Program-made: the position numbers and the translations under genes
Notes under the pieces: model-generated
Seen by the model: only the letters and a program-made list of their open reading frames with translations
Database searches by the model: none
Told to the model about the DNA's origin: nothing
NCBI RefSeq assembly: GCF_032452875.1
Contig: NW_026893631.1
Span: 744,001 to 808,000 of the forward strand
Source of the DNA: Bos javanicus
Lineage: Eukaryota; Chordata; Mammalia; Artiodactyla; Bovidae
Reading direction: 5' to 3'
Length of the DNA stretch: 64,000 nucleotides
Shown: positions 50,601 to 61,523 of the stretch, in pieces
Numbering within the stretch: position 1 is the first letter of the stretch
How the letters are laid out: each line of letters starts with the position of its first letter

Positions 50601-52650
50601 GATCAGTGCATGATCAGCCACGTGATCAGTGCATGATCAGCCACGTGATCAGTGCATGATAGCCACGTGATCAGTGCATGATCAGTCACGTGATCAGTGC
50701 ATGATCAGTCACGTGACCAGTACATGGTAGCTACGTGATCATTGCATGATCAGCCACGTGATAGTGCATGATAGCCACGTGATCAGTGCATGATCAGTCA
50801 CGTGATCAGTGCATGATCAGTCATGTGATCAGTGCATGATCAGGCACGTGATCAGTGCATGATCAGCCACGTGATCAGTGCATGATAGCCACGTGATCAG
50901 TGCATGATCAGTCACGTGATCAGTGCATGATCAGTCACGTGATCAGTGCATGATCAGCCACGTGATCAGTGCATGATCAATTACGTGATCAGTGCATGAT
51001 CAGTCACGTGATCAGTGCATGATAGCTGCGTGATCAGTGCATGATCAGCCACGTGATCAGTGCATGATAGCCACGTGATCAGTGCATGATCAGTCACGTG
51101 ATCAGTGCATGATCAGCCACGTGATCAGTGCATGATCAGTCACGTGATCAGTGCATGATAGCTGCGTGATCAGTGCATGATCAGCCACGTGATCAGTGCA
51201 TGATAGCCACGTGATCAGTGCATGATAGCCACGTGATCAGTGCATGATCAGTCACGTGATCAGTGCATGATCAGCCACGTGATCAGTGCATGATCAGTCA
51301 CGTGATCAGTGCATGATCAGTCACGTGATCAGTGCATGATCAGCCACGTGATCAGTGCATGATCAGTCACGTGATCAGCACATGATAGCTGCGTGATCAG
51401 TGCATGATCAGCCACGTGATCAGTGCATGATAGCCACGTGATCAGTGCATGATCATCCACGTGATCAGTGCATGATCAGCCACGTGATCAGTGCATGATA
51501 GCCACGTGATCAGTGCATGATCAGTCACGTGATCAGTGCATGATCAGTCACGTGATCAGTGCATGATCAGCCACGTGATCAGTGCATGATCAGCCACGTG
51601 ATCAGTGCATGATCAATTACGTGATCAGTGCATGATCAGTCACGTGACCAGTACATGGTAGCTACGTGATCATTGCATGATCAGCCACGTGATCAGTGCA
51701 TGATAGCCACGTGATCAGTGCATGATCAGCCACGTGATCAGTGCATGATCAGTCACGTGATCAGTGCATGATCAGTCACGTGATCAGTGCATGATCAGCC
51801 ACGTGATCAGTGCATGTCAGTCATGTATCAGTGCATGATAGCCCGTGATCAGTGCATGATCAGTCCCGTGATCAGTGCATGATCAGCCACGTGATCAGTG
51901 CATGATAGCCACGTGATCAGTGCATGATCAGTCACGTGATCAGTGTGATCAGCCACGTGATCAGTGCATGATCAGCCACGTGATCAGTGCATGATCAGTC
52001 ACGTGATCAGTGCATGATCAATTACGTGATCAGTGCATGATCAGTCACGTGATCAGTGCATGGTTGCTACGTGATCAGTGCATGATCAGCCACGTGATCA
52101 GTGCATGATAGCCACGTGATCAGTGCATGATCAGTCACGTGATCAGTGCATGATCAGTCACGTGATCAGTGCATGATCAGGCACGTGATCAGTGCATGAT
52201 CAGCCACGTGATCAGTGCATGATAGCCACGTGATCAGTGCATGATCAGTCACGTGATCAGTGCATGATCAGTCACGTGATCAGTGCATGATCAGCCACGT
52301 GATCAGTGCATGATCAATTACGTGATCAGTGCATGATCAGTCACGTGATCAGTGCATGATAGCTGCGTGATCAGTGCATGATCAGCCACGTGATCAGTGC
52401 ATGATAGCCACGTGATCAGTGCATGATCAGTCACGTGATCAGCATGATGTAGCTTCGTGATCAGTGCATGATCAGCCACGTGATCAGTGCATGATAGCCA
52501 CGTGATCAGTGCATGATCAGCCACGTGATCAGTGCATGATAGCCACGTGATCAGTGCATGATCAGTCACGTGATCAGTGCATGATCAGTCACGTGATCAG
52601 TGCATGATCATTTACGTGATCAGTGCATGATCAGTCACGTGACCAGTATA
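47644..52650 (+). repeat. Macro-repeat copy 1 (5007 bp)
   Basis: Boundaries are set arbitrarily at the TGGTAGC/TGGTACC unit. Markers in order: TCACTGATC at 48080, GATCAGACGTG at 48414, ATATAGACGTG at 50047, TCATGTATCAG at 51821 and TCAGCATGATG at 52439. The first two recur exactly 5007 bp later. Confidence 0.9.
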
Positions 52651-55600
52651 TGGTACCTACGTGATCATTGCATGATCAGCCACGTGATCAGTGCATGATA
52701 GCCACGTGATCAGTGCATGATCAGTTACGTGATCAGTGCATGATCAGCCACGTGATCAGTGCATGAGTGCCACGTGATCAGTGCATGATCAGTCACGTGA
52801 CAGTGTGTGATCAGCCACGTGATCAGTGCATGATCAGCCACGTGATCAGTGCATGATAGCCACGTGATCAGTGCATGATCAGTCACGTGATAGTGTGTGA
52901 TCAGCCACGTGATCAGTGCATGATGAGTCACGTGATCAGTGCATGATCAATTACGTGATCAGTGCATGATCAGTCACGTGACCAGTACATGGTTGCTACG
53001 TGATCAGTGCATGATCAGCCACGTGAGCAGTGCATGATAGCCACGTGATCAGTGCATGATCAGTCACGTGATCAGTGCATGATCAGTCACTGAACAGTGC
53101 ATGATCATTTACGTGATCTGTGCATGATCAGTCACGTGACCAGTATATGGTAGCTACGTGATCATTGCATGATCAGCCACGTGATCAGTGCATGATAGCC
53201 ACGTGATCAGTGCATGATCAGTTACGTGATCAGTGCATGATCAGCCACGTGATCAGTGCATGAGTGCCACGTGATCAGTGCATGATCAGTCACGTGACAG
53301 TGTGTGATCAGCCACGTGATCAGTGCATGATCAGCCACGTGATCAGTGCATGATCAGTCACGTGATCAGTGCATGATCATCCACGTGATCAGTGCATGAT
53401 CAGTCACGTGATCAGTGCATGATCAGACGTGATCAGTGCATGATCAGTCACGTGATCAGTGCATGATAGCCACGTGATCAGTGCATGATCAGTCACGTGA
53501 TCAGTGTATGATCAGCCACGTGATCAGTGCATGATCAGTCACGTGATCAGTGCATGATCAGCCACGTGATCAGTGCATGATAGCCACGTGATCAGTGCAT
53601 GATCAGTCACGTGATAGTGTGTGATCAGCCACGTGATCAGTGCATGATGAGCCACGTGATCAGTGCATGATCAATTACGTGATCAGTGCATGATCAGTCA
53701 CGTGACCAGTACATGGATGCTACGTGATCATTGCATGATCAGCCACGTGAGCAGTGCATGATAGCCACGTGATCAGTGCATGATCAGTCACGTGATCAGT
53801 GCATGATCAGTCACGTGATCAGTGCATGATCATTTACGTGATCTGTGCATGATCAGTCACGTGACCAGTATATGGTAGCCACGTGATCATTGCATGATCA
53901 GCCACGTGAGCAGTGCATGATAGCCACGTGATGTGTGCATGATCAGTTACGTGAGCAGTGTATGATCAGCCACGTGATCAGTGCATGAGTGCCACGTGAT
54001 CAGTGCATGATCAGTCACGTGACAGGTGTGTGATCAGCCACGTGATCAGTGCATGATCAGCCACGTGATCAGTGCATGATAGCCACGTGATCAGTGCATG
54101 ATCAGTTACGTGATCAGTGTATGATCAGCCACGTGATCAGTGCATGGTCAGACACGTGATCAGTGTATGATCAGCCACGTGATCAGTGCATGATATCCAC
54201 GTGATCAGTGCATGATCAGTCACGTGATCAGTGCATGATCAGTCACGTGATCAGTGCATGATCAGCCACGTGATCAGTGCATGATCAGGCACGTGATCAG
54301 TGTATGATCAGCCACGTGATCAGTGCATGATAGCCACGTGATCAGTGCATGATCAGTCACGTGATCAGTGCATGATCAGTCACGTGATCAGTGCATGATC
54401 AGCCACGTGATCAGTGCATGATCAGCCACGTGATCAGTGCATGATCAATTACGTGATCAGTGCATGATCAGTCACGTGATCAGTGCATGATAGCTGCGTG
54501 ATCAGTGCATGATCAGCCACGTGATCAGTGCATGATAGCCACGTGATCAGTGCATGATCAGCCACGTGATCAGTGCATGATCAGTCACGTGATCAGTGCA
54601 TGATCAGTCACGTGATCAGTGCATGATAGCTACGTGATCAGTGCATGATCAGCCACGTGATCAGTGCATGATAGCCACGTGATCAGTGCATGATCAGTCA
54701 CGTGATCAGTGCATGATAGCTGCGTGATCAGTGCATGATCAGCCACGTGATCAGTGCATGATAGCCACGTGATCAGTGCATGATAGCCACGTGATCAGTG
54801 CATGATCAGTCACGTGATCAGTGCATGATCAGTCACGTGATCAGTGCATGATAGCCACGTGATCAGTGCATGATCAGCCACGTGATCAGTGCATGATAGC
54901 CACGTGATCAGTGCATGATCAGTCACGTGATCAGTGCATGATAGCTGCGTGATCAGTGCATGATCAGCCACGTGATCAGTGCATGATAGCCACGTGATCA
55001 GTGCATGATCAGTCACGTGATCAGTGCATGATCAGTCACGTGATCAGTGCATGATCAGCCACGTGATCAGTGCATGATCAGCCACGTGATCAGTGCATGA
55101 TCAATTACGTGATCAGTGCATGATCAGTCACGTGACCAGTACATGGTAGCTACGTGATCATTGCATGATCAGCCACGTGATCAGTGCATGATAGCCACGT
55201 GATCAGTGCATGATCAGTCACGTGATCAGTGTATGATCATCCACGTGATCAGTGCATGATCAGTCATGTGATCAGTGCATGATATAGACGTGATCAGTGC
55301 ATGATCAGTCACGTGATCAGTGCATGATCAGCCACGTGATCAGTGCATGATAGCCACGTGATCAGTGCATGATAGCCAGTGATCAGTGCATGATCAGTCA
55401 CGTGATCAGTGCATGATCAGCCACGTGATCAGTGCATGATAGCCACTGATCAGTGCATGATCAGTCACGTGATCAGTGCATGATCAGTCACGTGATCAGT
55501 GCATGATCAGTCACGTGATCAGTGCATGATCAGCCACGTGATCAGTGCATGATCAGTTACGTGATCAGTGCATGATCAGTCACGTGACCAGTGCATGGTA

Positions 55601-57885
55601 GCTACGTGATCATTGCATGATCAGCCACGTGATCAGTGCATGATAGCCACGTGATCAGTGCATGATAGCCACGTGATCAGTGCATGATCAGTCACGTGAT
55701 CAGTGCATGATCAGCCACGTGATCAGTGCATGATAGCCACGTGATCAGTGCATGATAGCCACGTGATCAGTGCATGATCAGCCACGTGATCAGTGCATGA
55801 TTGCCACGTGATCAGTGCATGATCAGTCACGTGATCAGTGCATGATCAGGCACGTGATCAGTGCATGATCAGCCACGTGATCAGTGCATGATAGCCACGT
55901 GATCAGTGCATGATCAGTCACGTGATCAGTGCATGATCAGTCACGTGACCAGTACATGGTAGCTACATGATCATTGCATGATCAGCCACGTGATAGTGCA
56001 TGATAGCCACGTGATCAGTGCATGATCAGTCACGTGATCAGTGCATGATCAGTCATGTGATCAGTGCATGATCAGGCACGTGATCAGTGCATGATCAGCC
56101 ACGTGATCAGTGCATGATAGCCACGTGATCAGTGCATGATCAGTCACGTGATCAGTGCATGATCAGTCACGTGATCAGTGCATGATCAGCCACGTGATCA
56201 GTGCATGATCAATTACGTGATCAGTGCATGATCAGTCACGTGATCAGTGCATGATAGCTGCGTGATCAGTGCATGATCAGCCACGTGATCAGTGCATGAT
56301 AGCCACGTGATCAGTGCATGATCAGTCACGTGATCAGTGCATGATCAGCCACGTGATCAGTGCATGATCAGTCACGTGATCAGTGCATGATAGCTGCGTG
56401 ATCAGTGCATGATCAGCCACGTGATCAGTGCATGATAGCCACGTGATCAGTGCATGATAGCCACGTGATCAGTGCATGATCAGTCACGTGATCAGTGCAT
56501 GATCAGCCACGTGATCAGTGCATGATCAGTCACGTGATCAGTGCATGATCAGTCACGTGATCAGTGCATGATCAGCCACGTGATCAGTGCATGATCAGTC
56601 ACGTGATCAGTGCATGATAGCTGCGTGATCAGTGCATGATCACCACGTGATCAGTGCATGATAGCCACGTGATCAGTGCATGATAGCCACGTGATCAGTG
56701 CATGATCAGCCACGTGATCAGTGCATGATAGCCACGTGATCAGTGCATGATCAGTCACGTGATCAGTGCATGATCAGTCACGTGATCAGTGCATGATCAG
56801 CCACGTGATCAGTGCATGATCAGCCACGTGATCAGTGCATGATCAATTACGTGATCAGTGCATGATCAGTCACGTGATCAGTGCATGGTAGCTACGTGAT
56901 CAGTGCATGATCAGCCACGTGATCAGTGCATGATAGCCACGTGATCAGTGCATGATCAGCCACGTGATCAGTGCATGATCAGTCACGTGATCAGTGCATG
57001 ATCAGTCACGTGATCAGTGCATGATCATCCACGTGATCAGTGCATGTCAGTCATGTATCAGTGCATGATAGCCCGTGATCAGTGCATGATCAGTCCCGTG
57101 ATCAGTGCATGATCAGCCACGTGATCAGTGCATGATAGCCACGTGATCAGTGCATGATCAGTCACGTGATCAGTGTGATCAGCCACGTGATCAGTGCATG
57201 ATCAGCCACGTGATCAGTGCATGATCAGTCACGTGATCAGTGCATGATCAATTACGTGATCAGTGCATGATCAGTCACGTGACCAGTGCATGGTAGCTAC
57301 GTGATCAGTGCATGATCAGCCACGTGATCAGTGCATGATAGCCACGTGATCAGTGCATGATCAGTCACGTGATCAGTGCATGATCAGTCATGTGATCAGT
57401 GCATGATCAGGCACGTGATCAGTGCATGATCAGCCACGTGATCAGTGCATGATAGCCACGTGATCAGTGCATGATCAGTCACGTGATCAGTGCATGATCA
57501 GTCACGTGATCAGTGCATGATCAGCCACGTGATCAGTGCATGATCAATTACGTGATCAGTGCATGATCAGTCACGTGATCAGTGCATGATAGCTGCGTGA
57601 TCAGTGCATGATCAGCCACGTGATCAGTGCATGATAGCCACGTGATCAGTGCATGATCAGTCACGTGATCAGCATGTAGCCGTGATCAGTGCATGATCAG
57701 CCACGTGATCAGTGCATGATAGCCACGTGATCAGTGCATGATCAGCCACGTGATCAGTGCATGATAGCCACGTGATCAGTGCATGATCAGTCACGTGATC
57801 AGTGCATGATCAGTCACGTGATCAGTGCATGATCAGCCACGTGATCAGTGCATGATCAGTCACGTGACCAGTATATGGTACCTAC
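52651..57885 (+). repeat. Macro-repeat copy 2 (5235 bp)
   Basis: Markers at 53087, 53421, 55282, 57051 and 57669 follow the same order as copy 1. It is 228 bp longer than copy 1. The gain lies between the second and third markers and equals ten satellite units (eight of 23 and two of 22 bp). Confidence 0.9.
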
Positions 57886-60800
57886 GTGATCATTGCATGA
57901 TCAGCCACGTGATCAGTGCATGATAGCCACGTGATCAGTGCATGATCAGTTACGTGATCAGTGCATGATCAGCCACGTGATCAGTGCATGAGTGCCACGT
58001 GATCAGTGCATGATCAGTCACGTGATCAGTGCATGATCAGCCACGTGATCAGTGCATGATCAGCCACGTGATCAGTGCATGATAGCCACGTGATCAGTGC
58101 ATGATCAGTCACGTGATAGTGTGTGATCAGCCACGTGATCAGTGCATGATCAGTCACGTGATCAGTGCATGATCAATTACGTGATCAGTGCATGATCAGT
58201 CACGTGACCAGTACATGGTTGCTACGTGATCATTGCATGATCAGCCACGTGAGCAGTGCATGATAGCCACGTGATCAGTGCATGATCAGTCACGTGATCA
58301 GTGCATGATCAGTCACTGATCAGTGCATGATCATTTACGTGATCTGTGCATGATCAGTCACGTGACCAGTATATGGTAGCTACGTGATCATTGCATGATC
58401 AGCCACGTGATCAGTGCATGATAGCCACGTGATCAGTGCATGATCAGTTACGTGATCAGTGCATGATCAGCCACGTGATCAGTGCATGAGTGCCACGTGA
58501 TCAGTGCATGATCAGTCACGTGACAGTGTGTGATCAGCCACGTGATCAGTGCATGATCAGCCACGTGATCAGTGCATGATCAGTCACGTGATCAGTGCAT
58601 GATCATCCACGTGATCAGTGCATGATCAGTCACGTGATCAGTGCATGATCAGACGTGATCAGTGCATGATCAGTCACGTGATCAGTGCATGATAGCCACG
58701 TGATCAGTGCATGATCAGTCACGTGATCAGTGTATGATCAGCCACGTGATCAGTGCATGATCAGCCACGTGATCAGTGCATGATCAGCCACGTGATCAGT
58801 GCATGATAGCCACGTGATCAGTGCATGATCAGTCACGTGATACGTGTGTGATCAGCCACGTGATCAGTGCATGATGAGCCACGTGATCAGTGCATGATCA
58901 ATTACGTGATCAGTGCATGATCAGTCACGTGACCAGTACATGGATGCTACGTGATCATTGCATGATCAGCCACGTGAGCAGTGCATGATAGCCACGTGAT
59001 CAGTGCATGATCAGTCACGTGATCAGTACATGATCAGTCACTGAACAGTGCATGATCATTTACGTGATCTGTGCATGATCAGTCACGTGACCAGTATATG
59101 GTAGCCACGTGATCATTGCATGATCAGCCACGTGAGCAGTGCATGATAGCCACGTGATGTGCATGATCAGTTACGTGAGCAGTGTATGATCAGCCACGTG
59201 ATCAGTGCATGAGTGCCACGTGATCAGTGCATGATCAGTCACGTGACAGGTGTGTGATCAGCCACGTGATCAGTGCATGATCAGCCACGTGATCAGTGCA
59301 TGATAGCCACGTGATCAGTGCATGATCAGTTACGTGATCAGTGTATGATCAGCCACGTGATCAGTGCATGGTCAGACACGTGATCAGTGTATGATCAGCC
59401 ACGTGATCAGTGCATGATATCCACGTGATCAGTGCATGATCAGTCACGTGATCAGTGCATGATCAGTCACGTGATCAGTGCATGATCAGCCACGTGATCA
59501 GTGCATGATCAGGCACGTGATCAGTGCATGTCCAGCCACGTGATCAGTGCATGATAGCCACGTGATCAGTGCATGATCAGTCACGTGATCAGTGCATGAT
59601 CAGTTACGTGATCAGTGCATGATCAGCCACGTGATCAGTGCATGATCAGCCACGTGATCAGTGCATGATCAATTACGTGATCAGTGCATGATCAGTCACG
59701 TGATCAGTGCATGTTAGCTGCGTGATCAGTGCATGATCAGCCACGTGATCAGTGCATGATAGCCACGTGATCAGTGCATGATAGCCACGTGATCAGTGCA
59801 TGATCAGTCACGTGATCAGTGCATGATCAGTCACGTGACCAGTGCATGGTAGCTACGTGATCAGTGCATGATCAGCCACGTGATCAGTGCATGATAGCCA
59901 CGTGATCAGTGCATGATCAGTCACGTGATCAGTGCATGATCAGCTGCGTGATCAGTGCATGATCAGCCACGTGATCAGTGCATGATAGCCACGTGATCAG
60001 TGCATGATCAGTCACGTGATCAGTGCATGATCAGTCACGTGATCAGTGCATGATCAGCCACGTGATCAGTGCATGATCAGCCACGTGATCAGTGCATGAT
60101 CAGTTACGTGATCAGTGCATGATCAGTCACGTGACCAGTGCATGGTAGCTACGTGATCATTGCATGATCAGCCACGTGAGCAGTGCATGATAGCCACGTG
60201 ATCAGTGCATGATCAGTCACGTGATCAGTGCATGATCATCCGCGTGATCAGTGCATGATCAGTCACGTGATCAGTGCATGATATAGACGTGATCAGTGCA
60301 TGATCAGTCACGTGATCAGTGCATGATCAGCCACGTGATCAGTGCATGATAGCCACGTAATCAGTGCATGATAGCCAGTGATCAGTGCATGATCAGTCAC
60401 GTGATCAGTGCATGATCAGCCACGTGATCAGTGCATGATAGCCACGTGATCAGTGCATGATCAGTCACGTGATCAGTGCATGATCAGTCACGTGATCAGT
60501 GCATGATCAGTCACGTGATCAGTGCATGATCAGCCACGTGATCAGTGCATGATCAGTTACGTGATCAGTGCATGATCAGTCACGTGACCAGTGTATGGTA
60601 GCTACGTGATCAGTGCATGATCAGCCCGTGATCAGTGCATGATAGCCACGTGATCAGTGCATGATCAGCCACGTGATCAGTGCATGATCAGCCACGTGAT
60701 CAGTGCATGATCAGCCACGTGATCAGTGCATGATAGCCACGTGATCAGTGCATGATCAGCCACGTGATCAGTGCATGATTGCTACGTGATCAGTGCATGA

Positions 60801-61523
60801 TCAGTCACGTGATCAGTGCATGATCAGGCACGTGATCAGTGCATGATCAGCCACGTGATCAGTGCATGATAGCCACGTGATCAGTGCATGATCAGTCACG
60901 TGATCAGTGCATGATCAGTCACGTGACAGTGCATGGTAGCTACGTGATCAGTGCATGATCAGCCACGTGATCAGTGCATGATAGCCACGTGATCAGTGCA
61001 TGATCAGTCACGTGATCAGTGCATGATCAGTCATGTGATCAGTGCATGATCAGGCACGTGATCAGTGCATGATCAGCCACGTGATCAGTGCATGATAGCC
61101 ACGTGATCAGTGCATGATCAGTCACGTGATCAGTGCATGATCAGTCACGTGATCAGTGCATGATCAGCCACGTGATCAGTGCATGATCAATTACGTGATC
61201 AGTGCATGATCAGTCACGTGACCAGTGCATGATAGCTGCGTGATCAGTGCATGATCAGCCACGTGATCAGTGCATGATAGCCACGTGATCAGTGCATGAT
61301 CAGTCACGTGATCAGCATGATGTAGCTACGTGATCAGTGCATGATCAGCCACGTGATCAGTGCATGATAGCCACGTGATCAGTGCATGATCAGCCACGTG
61401 ATCAGTGCATGATAGCCACGTGATCAGTGCATGATCAGTCACGTGATCAGTGCATGATCAGTCACGTGATCAGTGCATGATCAGCCACGTGATCAGTGCA
61501 TGATCAGTCACGTGATCAGTGCA
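57886..61523 (+). repeat. Macro-repeat copy 3 (3638 bp, internally deleted)
   Basis: Markers lie at 58313, 58647, 60281 and 61312. The TCATGTATCAG / CCCGTG cassette is missing, and the interval from the third to the last marker is about 1.36 kb shorter than in copies 1 and 2 (1031 against 2387-2392 bp). That is close to 59 units of 23 bp, which fits one unequal exchange in register. Confidence 0.88.
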
